Part shown: piece by piece, positions 23,184 to 34,310 of the stretch
Layout of the letters: every line of letters begins with the position of its first letter
Position numbering within the stretch: the first letter of the stretch is position 1
NCBI GenBank assembly: GCA_023101885.1
Contig: JALPQD010000087.1
Span: forward strand, 7,043,102-7,107,101
Origin: Typhlomys cinereus
Taxonomy: Eukaryota; Chordata; Mammalia; Rodentia; Platacanthomyidae
Length of the DNA: 64,000 bases
Direction: 5' to 3'
Program-made: the position numbers and the translations under genes
The notes under the pieces: generated by a model
The model's input: only the letters and a program-made list of their open reading frames with translations
Told to the model about the DNA's origin: nothing
Database searches by the model: none

Positions 23184-25139
23184 ATTATTTATAATTGCAA
23201 TGTAATTCTCATTGCTATTCTCCCTTTACTCCATTGCCCCATTTTGTTGTCCCTCCAACATGTTGGGAAACTTTTTTGAACAAAAAACTTCCTGCCTAGC
23301 CCAGTATCCCTTCTTCTGTACATGTCCTGCTGAGTCCAACAAGGGATGTCTGTTCTTACACGTGCAGCATAAGCAGTATTTCAGTGGGAATATCACCAAT
23401 GTCTGGGGAAACGTTTCTTCTAGCCAGCTTCGGGCATCAGTGATCACTCTGAGAGGGGTCATAGGAATTCTCACCTCATTCATTGTGCATATTGTTGGGT
23501 CTATTCTTGAGCAGGTTATATTAAATGCATTATTTTTACCCAATTGCTAATGCGTCTAATAATTTTCTTGTAATGCAATGTCAGCAAATCACCTCTATTT
23601 GATACCTAATAGAGAATTCAACTACCATTTGTCAATATCAAACTCTTGATACAACTCCACAATTCTCAAACGAGAGTGACCTTTTTGATGGGCTTCCTTT
23701 TCTCATGCACATAGTCTCACTGCTTCTTGCTCCTTTGCCACTATCCACGCAAGTACCTCTTACCAAAAGGCTCTCTGCAGCAGTGAGTGACCTTAGCTGG
23801 GATTCCTGCTTCCATGGCAGTTCTAAGATCCCCTCACAGCAAGGTAGCCACTGAGATTAATACCCTCACTGTCTCTTGTGCTTCCTCCTTTCACACTTGC
23901 TTCTCTTGTGACTTTGCTTAGGTGTTTGGTCTGAATTCTGCAGGACTAACTCCATCCTACTTCTACCTATTTCGTTTGGCATGCTTTCTGCTGCTTCCTT
24001 TGTCACTGTTACATGGTAATCATTGGATACATATTTCCTAAAGCAATAAACAGATTTGATTTTTTTAAAAAAACTGTTCATCTTATTGACCCACTAGTCT
24101 TCTGCTCACTGCCTGTTCCTAGTGTCCACAGAACACCTGGCTAGTCAACGGTGACCAGGGCAGCCGGCTGTGCTTGCCGGCTCTACACATGATTGCAGTA
24201 CCATTTGACATGGAATATGCCTTCCTCTCCAGAAACCTGATTTCTCCCTCATCCTCACAAGTTCAAGTCCCCAAGGTGCTGTATGATAGTTATTTCTGAA
24301 TGTTTATTCCACTTGGTTACAATCCTTTTGTTTCCGTTTATGCATCACATCGGGTCGGGTTTCAGGGTTCTTTCAGAGTTATTTTTACCTTTATTTGCAT
24401 TGTCAGTAAAAAAAAAAGCTGAATCAGAGGGTAGAAACCATTCAACCACTGCTAAGAAATCCAGCAGAAAAAATATTGACTGTGAAGGGCTACTAATTAT
24501 TTTAAGCAAGTAGGAATTCACAGTTGGCCTTTTAAATATATGAAACATAACTGGTGACTAGGGAGTTATTACACAGGCTTGTGAGGGGGCATGATACTGC
24601 CAACATTAAAAGCTTTCTCTCTACTTCCGTTTTCCTGTAAAGTAGAAGACAAAAAAGGAATCGGGGAAACAAACAGACAAGACTTCCATGAAGAGAGCTT
24701 TCGGGATCGGAGATGCTGTGTTCTCCTAATAACAGAAGTCTATCTCCTGAGCAACACTGCTGGGAAGTGAATGGAAACAGCGCACAGCAGGCAATTGGGT
24801 TTCTGAAATACACCTGTGTTTGTAATGGTTAACAATACATAGATGATTCAACAAGCGTCAATTATTTTCAGGATAATCTTTGCAAGTCTTTCTAACTCCT
24901 CAAATTGCAAGCAAAGAAAAAAGCACCTCCCCCAAAAATAAAACTATAGAAACAAAACCTCTCTATGTTGGCAACTGTACTTTGTAAATTATTGCAGATT
25001 CTGGCCAACCTCTTTCTTCAGTATCATGAAGCTCAGAATGTGGCAAGCATCATGAATAGCGTGTTCACTAAAAAATATGTTGTCCTTGTTCACTTCCTTA
25101 GGTCCTATTCAGAAACCTTTTATACTACTTGAAAACTTA
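23184..25139. other. Unassigned DNA
   Basis: Frames of 105-112 codons overlap on both strands at 23212-23550. Neither has a recognisable domain, and the overlap suggests chance. Several T-rich stretches are present. No repeat family is recognised. Confidence 0.45.
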
Positions 25140-25330
25140 TCTACAAGCAGGGTGTGATGGAAAGTACCTGTAATCCTAGTACCTGAGGGTTGAGGCAGAA
25201 GGGTAACAAGAGAGAGGAAAAAAAAAAAACAAGAGAAACATACATAGAGAAAGAGAGAGAGAAAAAAATACACAGAAACACAGAAAGAGAAACACAGAGA
25301 GACCTTATCTCAAAAAGTTTTTTTAAAGTT
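25140..25330 (+). repeat. Degenerate B1 SINE with A/G-rich tail
   Basis: 'gcagggtgtgatggaaagta' followed by 'cctgtaatcctagtacctga' and 'gaggcagaagggtaac' is a mutated B1 head. A long A/GA-rich region follows, ending in 'ccttatctcaaaaag', the usual B1 terminus, so the purine-rich stretch appears to lie inside the B1. Confidence 0.6.
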
Positions 25331-25467
25331 ATTGAAACTGTGCATTCATCATAGATATTATATATTTAAAATAAGCTAACGGATCCCAAGCAATAAGCCT
25401 GAAAGAGACAACACTCACTGTGCCTCACTGAGCCATGAGATATGTAAACCCAGGTGATATTTGTTTG

Positions 25468-25484
25468 CAGCATCTGTGAATTCT
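25468..25484. repeat. Target-site duplication, left copy
   Basis: The 17-base 'cagcatctgtgaattct' is identical to 25771-25787 and bounds the antisense SINE between them. Confidence 0.95.
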
Positions 25485-25770
25485 TTTTTTTTTTATTTTT
25501 TTTATTATTATTTATTCAATTGTGCGTGTGTGCGTATGTATGTGCGCGCGCATGTGTGTATGTGTGTGTGTAGAACCACGGAGGAATTGGGAACCACCAT
25601 GGACGCCTCCATCTCCTTCTGCCCCGGGATTCACAGGCTCCGCCCTACCAGGACCAGAAGCGCAGGCTGCCCCCGCTTCCGCCTGGCGTCTATACGTGGG
25701 ATCTGGGATCCGAACTGAGGACCTTCCGCCTGCAAGGCGGAAGCTTAACCCCTGAGCCACCTCTCCAGCC
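25485..25770 (-). repeat. B2-like SINE, lineage-specific type, young near-consensus copy
   Basis: Read on the minus strand: 'gggctggagaggtggctcag' (A-box region), 'gggttaagcttccgcc', the B box 'gttcggatccc', then a body rich in CpG, 'gtggttcccaattcc', a (CA)n/(CG)-rich tail and a terminal A/T-rich tail. Intact boxes, many surviving CpGs and a perfect 17-bp target-site duplication all indicate a recent insertion. Transcription would be by RNA polymerase III and mobilisation by L1. Frames of 77-114 codons here are SINE shadows. Confidence 0.92.
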
Positions 25771-25787
25771 CAGCATCTGTGAATTCT
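25771..25787. repeat. Target-site duplication, right copy
   Basis: Identical to 25468-25484. Confidence 0.95.
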
Positions 25788-28700
25788 GTATTCCCAGTAG
25801 AACATTAACCTAAGCGGGTGATAGGCAAAGAAATGTAAGATTACTCTTACGTGCATATAACCCCATTTCAGAAATACAGGTCAACTACAAAAGATATGCA
25901 TCAAATACTGCTGTTAATAAATCAAGAGGAAAGCTGACTTTTTTATATAACTTTTCATTATTTTGATTATTTTAAATGTCTATGTACTTTCATATATGGT
26001 GGTCAATTATCTAATCTGTGGAAAGTGTTGTTAATAAATATTTCTTCAATTCTCAATGTAGAAACCAGTACTTTGTTTAGCATGAAATGACAATTGAGTT
26101 CCTGTTTGTCAACAATGTTTCCTGTATAAGTTGGTCCATAAACGATTTTCACAAATGCCATGCATAACAGACAGATGGATGTGAAACATTCATTTAGATG
26201 CTTGGACTGCTTTACAGTTCAGCATTTCAAGTACAACTGTACTATTTGCCATGGTTACAGCAGGAACGCCTTACAGTCCTAGAGGAATAGAATTTATAAT
26301 GACTTTTCAACATCTATTCTCACACAATCTCTTTTGTGAAGTGTATCTTTTCACAGATAAGGAATGTGGGGTTCATTAAAAAGAAATATAAATTGCTTAG
26401 TTAGAGAGCTTGCGTGGGGACTGAGGTAGTCCTTAAACTATGCATCTTAAATTTTAATTCCACAACTGTCCTGCTATGTCTTAGTGAGATACTTTCAATT
26501 ATTCATAAGCTAACTCTGGTTCAGTTTTATAATTATGTTCTTTAATCTTGCCCAGTTTCTTCCTCATCTCCTGGAGGAGTTTTCCCAGTAATGGAGCACG
26601 TGAGAGTGCTAATACTTGCTCACTGATGCTTCCTGCAGGGCAGGAAGACAGGAGGAGGTACATGAAATGACACTGCTCATCTCCTTCTTGGCTGCACTGT
26701 GTCCCTGCCCTGCAAACACCACTTAAACACCCCAAGCCATATCCTTCTTGCCTATAAGAAGAGCCTGAATATAATGAAATAAACAGTTCTGCCCAAATCT
26801 AAAACTATTTCAAGAGTTTCACAGCTAGACATGACAGAATGCCCACCTTGAATAATGAAACAACAAAAGAATGCATTGTGCACCCTCAATGTGCAGGCCC
26901 CTGAACAGGAGGAGATGAAGCAGATGACATCCCCACTTCCACTGTTGTTAATGAGCATGTGGAATGCCCCGTCCTGCCCTATGGCTCCTAGATTCTACTA
27001 TGAGTCCTGGATGCAAATGAAGTGCAGAGAGACCTGCGAATAAGGGAGCAAAGATGTGGAGAAGTCTCTCTGTAAGAGATGACTGTTCAGGTAGAGGCAA
27101 ACAGGGGATTGTAGTTAATGAAATCACAGGGTGTTCCAGGGAAGTAGGACACCCTTGGAGGATTTTGACCCCCCTCACGCACACACACAACCCCAGGTAA
27201 TATAACTTGCATTCAGTTTGACTGTGATGGCTGATTTTTCTGCATCTCCTGAGAATGTACTCACAGCTGGAGTGAGGTAGGTGGGATCCAGCATGGGACC
27301 TAAAGGGCCTGTGTTTTGGTACCCTAGCCTGTTAGGTGCAATGCCTGCTCCTTGAATGTGTGCCAGTGTTGCAGACTAATTCACAAGCAGATTACTGAGG
27401 TACATAAGGATGCGCAGATTGTAGCTTTGACTTCAGGGTTATGGCTCGCTGTCTTGTCTGCTTGGGTCTAAGGAAAGACAGCTCAATAAAACCGAGCCAG
27501 ACCTCTAACCAACAGCTTGAAATTTTTTTAAAAGCCCTTTAATTCCTCAGTTTGTGCATATCAAAACCACTCAGCCACACTGGAGTGACCTTAGAAGGAT
27601 TCTCCTTGTAGAACCATTGAATGTTACTCTAACATTGGTGGAAAACCACATTGTGACTTCCTGAGGGACCTTATGTCACAGGAATAAACTGATATGAACT
27701 TAGATTTGCACTCACAGCAACTGACTGGCACAAGTCTATTGTTTTGTATCACTAAGGCTAGAGTGACTGTTACAGGGCAATACATAACTAATGTGTAACA
27801 GAATGGTTGGAGGCTAAAGAACCAGAGACGGGAGGCAGGCAAAAGTGAGCATGGCTTAGGCCACTGTGAAAGTATGGAAAATGATGAAATGCGGGGACCG
27901 TTCCTAACTGGATTTGCTCTTAAATGTGATGTTTTCTCTTTAGGATGTGTGCATTATAAAAGGGATATAAAGGTGCATGCATACATGCAAATCTAAATCA
28001 AAGGGGAAGACCTGGATAGACACTAAAACTGAGTTTATTAATGTTATATGGTATTTAGAGTCTCGGTGAGTAAATAATTCTGGAACATTTCCAACATCTG
28101 TTTAGATGCTGGAAAATGATAAAAGATAGAGTTGGAGGGAAATGAGATGGAGTTTTTTGGAAAACACATGAATAAAGGAGTTAGAGAGAAAATGTTCAAA
28201 AAAAGTATTCCCATGGATCACAAAAAGTTAAACATGATAGAAAAATAAGTGTAAGAGTCTAGCTCAAGTTGTTCCTCCAACTGTATCTATACTCACCAAC
28301 AGTACAAAGATAAAAAGTATCTGTATTCACTATGGCTAAGTCATTTTTTTATCCGCAAAGCACTTGTGAAAATGCATACAAACCATGCTACTCTTTGAAG
28401 ACAAAGGACTTCAACTGTCAAGATGGTATGATTATACAAATTTCTGATGATTTAATTTCCGTCTACAGTGGAAATGAGCATCCTTAACAATAGCCACCAT
28501 ATTCTGTAGAGATCTGTACTCTATCCCTACCATTAGAGAGAGTCAGTTAATAATAAGCTTTAAAACTGGTCAGTCCCACTGACACTGAAATTAACCCTTG
28601 ATGCAGGTTGCTCTTTATAAACTATTTTCCAGGTCCTTCCATTCCAGGCCCCCTTCCTGCCAAACATGCAGATAAACAAAGGAACATCTTCTCTTGTGAT

Positions 28701-28857
28701 CTCTCCCCTTGATCAGTACTGATGGTCATCCAGTTGAATTGATATTCAAGGTCTCATAATGTATGCATTGTTTGAAATGCATGCCAAATCCAATTTGCAT
28801 ATGTTACCCTTGCTTTCTTTCCTGGTCATTGTAGTCCCTCAAAAGTCCTCTAAATAA
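25788..28857. other. Unassigned DNA
   Basis: This is about 3 kb with no supported gene or recognised repeat. The segment at 27225-27500 has an LTR-like feel, with an 'aataaaa' near its end, but I cannot assign it. The short open frames have no domains. Confidence 0.45.
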
Positions 28858-29147
28858 GGACTGGAGAGATGGCTCAGGGGTTAAGATTCTGCCTCACAAG
28901 CAGAAGGACTTGATTTTGGATTCCAGGTACCTGGCATAAAAAATGCTCGGCAGAAACTACAGTGGCCTATACTTCTGGTTCCAGTGGGCATAGTCTGGGA
29001 AATCCCAAAGCAAAGCAAGGAGGGGAAAGCAATCCAGAATAATTTGCCCTTTGTCCTCCACAGGGACAGACAGTCCCCTCTGATTCACACACACATACAC
29101 ACACACACACACACACACAAAATAAATAAAACAAAAATGTTTTTAAA
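28858..29147 (+). repeat. B2-like SINE, lineage-specific type, with (CA)n tail
   Basis: 'ggactggagagatggctcag' is followed by 'gggttaagattctgcctcac', 'aagcagaagg', 'gcaatccagaataattt', 'gtcctccacagggacag' and a (CA)n tail ending in 'aaataaataaaac'. Same family and length as the copies at 20605 and 19591. Confidence 0.88.
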
Positions 29148-29549
29148 AAGAAGCTAGCAAACAGGAATAAAAACGCAAAGCTTTAGAAGAAGGTTGGAAA
29201 TATATTTTCATACAAGATTAAATGAAAATTAATAATTAACACTATAGATTGTTATGTAAATTCTCTCAAGTTCATGGATGCTGCACAGTACATTAAAACT
29301 CAGAATACAGGGCATCTGAATGAAATAATTACATGAGGAAGACAAGATCTAGTACCTTCAAGTCCTACTTTTGAATGAGAATACATAATACAAGTATAAA
29401 GTTCAAGGTTCACTAAGAAAGAGAAAACAAATCTGAATAAACTGAAAAATTCCATAAGCATTACAAAATTCAGGAGAACTGCACAATATTTAACCACATG
29501 TCATAATACCATGTAACATATTTACCTGTTCTATGGATCTTAATGACAA
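29148..29549. other. Unassigned AT-rich DNA
   Basis: No supported feature. Confidence 0.5.
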
Positions 29550-29943
29550 TGTTTTCTTTTTTTGATGTATACTTGAGTGTGTGTTATACATGTGTATGTG
29601 TGTGTGTGCACATGCATGCATGTGTGTGTGTGTGTGCGCGTGTGTCTGTATGTTTCTAAGTGCACATGCTTGCCTGTCCAAAAGTTGATGGCTCAGAAAT
29701 TACCTTCAATCACTCTTCTGCCTTGTCCCTTGAGGCAAAGTCTCTCAGTCAATCCCAGAGGTCATCAATAGGGCTAGTTTCATAAACCAGCTTGCTCTAG
29801 GGATCCCAAATCTCCACATTCCAAGGCTGGGATTATATACATGCAAGTCACCACAAACACAGCACATTCTATCTGGGAGCTAAATTTCATTCTGTTTGCT
29901 TGAAAATCAAGAACTTTAGCTGATAGCTATCTCCCCAGACCAT
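29550..29943 (-). repeat. B4/RSINE-like composite SINE, antisense
   Basis: T-rich and TG-rich start (complement of the tail), then 'cttgaggcaaagtctctcag', 'tctagggatccc', 'aaggctgggattatatacatg', and 'agctatctccccag' at the end (complement of the head). The layout is that of antisense B4/RSINE elements. Both overlapping frames at 29490-29771 come from the TG tract. Confidence 0.65.
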
Positions 29944-30326
29944 AGTAACAACTTTGTAATGTAACTTTCTAGAGATAATTGGGACTTAATTTGGTCTCTC
30001 CTCTAACACATGCCACCAAAACTATTCTTTTATTCATAGAGTAAGTTTCATCACTTCTTGTTGAAAACCAAATACGTGAGTTTCAATCAATATCAGAGAA
30101 ATCTTTGTTAATTTCACCACATGAGTTTAAAGATTTTCAGAGCATCATATGACTTCTTGTATTATATGCAGCTATGCATCACAGTTTGATATTTCCTTAA
30201 GAAGTATCTGTCATAATCAATTCCTACTCTTGGCATAATCTTGAAGTACTTTTAGAAAGCTTAATTTTCCATGTGAGCATGTAAGAATATTTTCCTTCGA
30301 GTTCATCAATCATTTGTATTGCTTTT

Positions 30327-31619
30327 TTTATTAATACGTTTTTATTATTATTTCAGCTCATAATAGGTACACCAGTTCCCTCCCTCCCTCCTCCTCCCCC
30401 CGTACCCCCTCTCCCTCTCCCCACCCCCCTCTCTCCCCATCCCCCAGTGCCTCCCGCCCCAATTCCCAGAGAGTCCTTTCTTGTGCATGCCTGATTATCC
30501 TCTGGGCCCTCCTCTCCGATGATGTACAAGGACCCAGTGGCCTTTCCCTGAACCCTTTCCCGTGTTCCCCTTAGGTATAGGAACACTGCTGTGGCTGCCA
30601 ATCCTTTGCCTCCAAGGATCTTGGTGCCTTTAGCAAATGCTAGACTTTGTGAGGTCAATAGTGTGTTGGACAATGCGCAGGGCATGTAAAGTCCAATTAT
30701 GATTGGTTCAGCCCTAACTTGTATGGAGTATCTTGCATATCATTGCTCCTCCCATCCTTTTGCTCTTACACTCTTACCGCCCCCTCTTCCGCAAATTGCC
30801 CTGAGCTTCAGGATGGGGGGAGATTAAGCTGGCCTAGTTCTAGGTGGTTGATATAGAGTCTCTGAAGTTCTGGATTGTGGTTTGTTGATTTTCTTTTGCA
30901 GTTTTGCTGCTCCTGCAATGCCCTTCACTCCATCCTGGTGGGCATTGTATGTCACCCCCTGGCCAGAGACAAAAAGCTGTTAAACTAGAGTCTTGTGATA
31001 AAAGCACATTCAAAGGTAGATGTAATAAAAGTGGGAAACTACAGTGAGGGAGAGGTGTATCACCAATTTGCAAAATGGTTACTTTTTATCTGCCAGACTA
31101 TATGCCCTCCTCTTCTGGTGAGATCATACCCCCTCAGTAGTAAATGATCAGGAACGAAAGTCTGTGAACTTAATCAGATGTCTCATTACTTATTTGCGTC
31201 CTTGATGGAGGCCTATTTTCTCTGCTGTAACATGGTCCCCTCTCTCCTTGTTTCTGGTGTGGTCCTCCTACCCCATCCCTCCTGTTCATAATCCTTGCAA
31301 TTACTATATTACAGAGATTTTTCTATGAGTGTCTCTAGGTGGGCTGGGTGGGTTTGGTACTAGGAGCCACCTATTAGGGAGTACATACGGTGCTTAATTT
31401 TCTGGGTCTGGGATACTTCACTTAATATAATTGTTTCTAATGACATCCATTTCCCGGCAAATTCCAGTAATTCATCATTTTTGATGGCTGAGTAGTACTC
31501 CATTGTATAGATGTACCACAGTTTCCTTATCTACTCATCAACTGTTGGACATTTCCATGACTTTGCTATTGTAAACAGTGCTGCTATGAACATGGCCGTG
31601 CTTATGCTATCGAGGTGAA
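30327..31619 (-). mobile_element. 5'-truncated L1, antisense (copy A)
   Basis: This is the reverse complement of the 3' part of the full-length L1 at 52,074. It starts with a T-rich remnant of the poly(A) tail, followed by the C-rich complement of the L1 G-rich 3' UTR tract at about 30377-30450. It then runs through the 3' UTR and enters the complement of the ORF2 C-terminus (shared block 'agccacctattagggagtac' near 31363) before ending near 31619. ORF2-matching sequence stops at the position corresponding to about 57,090 in the full-length copy. A near-perfect direct repeat 'tgtattgctttt/tgtactgctttt' (30315-30326, 31620-31631) is the likely target-site duplication. It is 5'-truncated, has no working ORF, and differs from the full-length copy by many substitutions. 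Confidence 0.93.
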
Positions 31620-31631
31620 TGTACTGCTTTT

Positions 31632-31905
31632 GTTTCCATTTTTATTCATTTTTATCTGGTTGCTATTTTGCCTTGTAAGTAATTTAAGGACAAATAAATA
31701 AAGTATAATTGACATTCACAAAATCAGAAGTTTGGAATTTTTCATTTTTTTGAGAAATTCCATCATAGCTCTCCAAACTGCTACTAAAATTATACGATCA
31801 ATTTTTACTCTTCCTTCAAAAATTCCCAGTGTCTTCTACCAATGGTTGACAGGGAACAGTTGTAACTTGGGGGTGTCAAGTGCAAAGGCAATACAATGAA
31901 ATTAT
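31632..31905. other. Unassigned AT-rich DNA
   Basis: Lies between the truncated L1 copy A and a SINE. Nothing is recognised. Confidence 0.5.
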
Positions 31906-31917
31906 AATGATCAGATT

Positions 31918-32125
31918 CTTGAGCTAGAGAGGGATTAAGACTCTGCTTCAAAAGCAGAAGTTTCTGAGTTCATATCCTAGATCCCTCATAAAAATGCCAG
32001 GCAGAAATGTTAGCAGCCTACACTTCTGGCCCTGCAAGACAGAGCCTGGGAAACCCCAGATCCAGAAGCAATGCAGGATGATTCTCGATGTCACCCTTGG
32101 ACCTCCACAGGGAAACACAGTACGT

Positions 32126-32176
<51 letters not shown>

Positions 32177-32206
32177 ACGCATGCGCACATGCATGCAAAA
32201 AAATAA
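31918..32206 (+). repeat. B2-like SINE, lineage-specific type, head damaged, (CA)n tail
   Basis: The head is missing part of the A-box region ('gagctagagagggattaag'), but 'actctgcttcaaaagcagaag', the 'gcaatgcaggatgattctcg' block and 'ttggacctccacagggaaac' follow, and then a (CA)n tail of about 45 bases. A probable 12-base target-site duplication (31906-31917 and 32207-32218, 11 of 12 matching) bounds it. Confidence 0.8.
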
Positions 32207-32218
32207 AATGATAAGATT

Positions 32219-32960
32219 ACATAGCAGTGAGATAAAGAACACTAGGAAAAAAAAACACAGATCTTTCCATTGGAATTTCAGCCCTTTGTAACGTATTTTT
32301 GAAACTTACAGCAAATCAAGCAAACTGCCACATTCATTGCTGGAAAAGAATAATTTATGTAGCACAGAAGCAATTTCAGAAGCATTTTGCCTCAAACCCT
32401 TTTCAAATTTGCATTGTTTGTGGTTTAAAACAAATGCATAATTCACTCATTCACTGATTCGTCTGATTTTATGTTTGTATTCTCTATAATATTTTGTGTG
32501 AGCTATGTGTCACCCTGGATGCTGGCAGATGGAGACACAAGAGATGCACTATACCCTGGGGGGTAAAGGGTCACACTCTAATCAGGGTGATATGCAATTC
32601 AGCAGAGGACAAGGATACATGGAAATAAATGCCATGAGAGAAATGAGCCTAGTTCTCTGGACCCAGATGGTACCCTTGGACAGCAGGATCTCATCCCTGG
32701 AACAACCAACAAAGGGCAAGAAAGATGTCGAAGCTTTGTGCTGAAAGACAAGCAAAGCCAATTCACCTACAGAAAAATGAATGTGTGCATGAACTGGGAA
32801 ATAATAACCTTAGAGGAAGAACAACCGTATTAGCAGTTAGCTTCTATTGACTAGCTGACTTCATAGGTAATTTTCCCAGCACCATATGTTAATGAATGAT
32901 GAAGCCAGGATAAATGTGAGATGGACCAGCTGGAAAGATATTTCATTAATCTTAAAAAAT
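32219..32960. other. Unassigned DNA
   Basis: A 79-codon frame at 32505-32744 has no recognisable domain. Nothing else is supported. Confidence 0.45.
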
Positions 32961-33107
32961 AGACCTAGCAAGACAGCTCATCCTCCAAGGCACCTGCTCT
33001 GAAACCTAACAGCCTGAGTTCGAACCCCAGAAGCCCGTATAAGAGAGAGCTGACTTCCAAAAGCTGTCTTTTAACTACTATTCATGTACCGTGGCATACA
33101 TATGACC
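32961..33107 (+). repeat. B3-like SINE, diverged
   Basis: 'agacctagcaagacagctca' is a decayed head. It is followed by 'cacctgctctgaaacct', a clear B box 'gagttcgaacccc', and 'gagctgacttccaaaagctg', then 'catatgacctcc'. The order follows B3. Confidence 0.55.
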
Positions 33108-33240
33108 TCCCTTTCTCTCTCTGTCTCTTTCTTAATGTTTCTTCTCTCTATTTCTCTGTCTCTTTCTGTCTCTCTGCTTATCTCTCTCTCTTCTCTCATC
33201 CTCTCTCCATCTCTTACTTGTTCTCTCTCTTTCTGTTTCA
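33108..33240. repeat. CT-rich low-complexity tract
   Basis: Interrupted TCTC/TTTC/TGTC units directly downstream of the B3-like SINE. Confidence 0.85.
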
Positions 33241-33286
33241 TAATTAGTTAAAAATATTTTTAAATAAATGAATGATATAGACAGAG

Positions 33287-33350
33287 AGCTTGGGAGATAG
33301 CTCAGTTAGTAAAGTGCTGGCCTTGAAAGCATGAAGAGCCGAGTTCCACC
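33287..33350 (+). repeat. ID/B4-type SINE, 5' part, interrupted by an L1
   Basis: 'gcttgggagatagctcagtt' followed by 'agtaaagtgctggccttgaa' and 'gagttccacccc' is the tRNA-derived head of a B4/RSINE-type element. It breaks off at the L1 insertion and resumes at 34136. Confidence 0.75.
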
Positions 33351-33366
33351 CCAGAACACACATTTT
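33351..33366. repeat. Target-site duplication, left copy
   Basis: 'ccagaacacacatttt', identical to 34120-34135. The final TTTT is contiguous with the L1's T-rich tail complement. Confidence 0.95.
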
Positions 33367-34119
33367 TTTAACATGTTTTATTATTATCCGCTCATACAAA
33401 CTTAATAGGTACACCGGATCCCTCCCTCCCTCCTCCTCCCCCCCGAACCCCCTGTTCCCCCTCCCTTACCCCTCCCTCCCCATCCCCCAGTGCCTCCCGC
33501 CCCAATTCCCAGAAAGTCCTTTAATGTGCATCCCTGACTCTCCTCTGGGCCCTCCTCTCCGATGACAGTGGCATTTCCTTTAACCCTTTCCCGTGTTCCC
33601 CTTAAGCATAGGAACACTACTGTGGCTGCCAATCCCTTGCCTCCAAGGATCTTGATGCCTCTAGCAGATGCTAGACTTTGTGAGGTCAATAGTGTGTTGG
33701 ACAATGTGCAGGGCATGTAAAATCCAATTATGATTGCTTCAGCCCTAACTTGTGTGGAGTATCTTGCAAATCATTGCTCCTCCCATCCTTTTGCTCTTAC
33801 ACTCTTACTGCCCCCTCTTCCGCAAATTGCCCTGAGCTTCAGGATGGGGAGAGATTAGTCTGGCCTAGTTCTAGGTTGTTGATATAGAGTCTCTGAAGTT
33901 CTAGATTGTGGTTTGTTGATTTTCTTTTGCAGTTTTGCTGCTCCTGCAATGCCCTTCACTCCATCCTGCTGGGCACTGTATGTCACCCCCTGGCCAGAGA
34001 CAAAAAGCTGTTAAACTGGAGTCTTATTATAAGAGCACATTCAAAGGTAGATGTAATAAAAGTAGGAAACCTCAGTGAGGAAGGGGTCAATCACCCATTT
34101 GCAAAATGGTTACTTTTTA
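33367..34119 (-). mobile_element. 5'-truncated L1 3' UTR, antisense (copy B)
   Basis: A shorter antisense copy of the same 3' UTR as in copy A: T-rich tail remnant, C-rich tract at about 33418-33490, the block 'cagtgcctcccgccccaatt', and 'gtcaccccctggccagagac', ending at 'caaaatggttactttttac'. It contains only 3' UTR sequence, so it is non-coding. The perfect 16-bp target-site duplication and its place inside a SINE show that it arrived after that SINE. The plus-strand frame at 33906-34169 and the minus-strand 104-codon frame are shadows. Confidence 0.95.
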
Positions 34120-34135
34120 CCAGAACACACATTTT
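34120..34135. repeat. Target-site duplication, right copy
   Basis: Identical to 33351-33366. Confidence 0.95.
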
Positions 34136-34310
34136 AAAAAAGAAAAAAAGCCAAGCAGGTTGGCCATAATTTTCAAGTCATGCTGGGGAGGCAGACACAA
34201 GCAGAACCTTGGAGCTCGCCATCTCTCAGCCTAACCCAACTGGCCAGTTTCAGGAAAGTGGGACCCTGTTCAGAATATCAGGGTGGACAGTGTCTGAGAA
34301 ATGATGGCTG
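34136..34310 (+). repeat. ID/B4-type SINE, 3' part, interrupted by an L1
   Basis: It resumes with an A-rich linker 'aaaaaagaaaaaaagcc', then 'aagcaggttggccataattt', 'tgctggggaggcagacacaa', and 'gaccctgttcagaat', the order expected for the B1-like part of a B4 element. Confidence 0.7.

Noticed and set aside
23212..23550. 112-codon frame with Cys and possible glycosylation sites
   Set aside because: It briefly resembled a viral envelope-like fragment (Cys-rich, NIT/NVSS-type sites, hydrophobic end), but I see no definite family motif, no adjoining retroviral genes and an equally long frame on the opposite strand. It would need a protein search before being called.
25512..25856. 114-codon GC-rich minus-strand frame
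   Set aside because: It coincides with the young SINE and its CpG-rich body; no protein family is recognisable.
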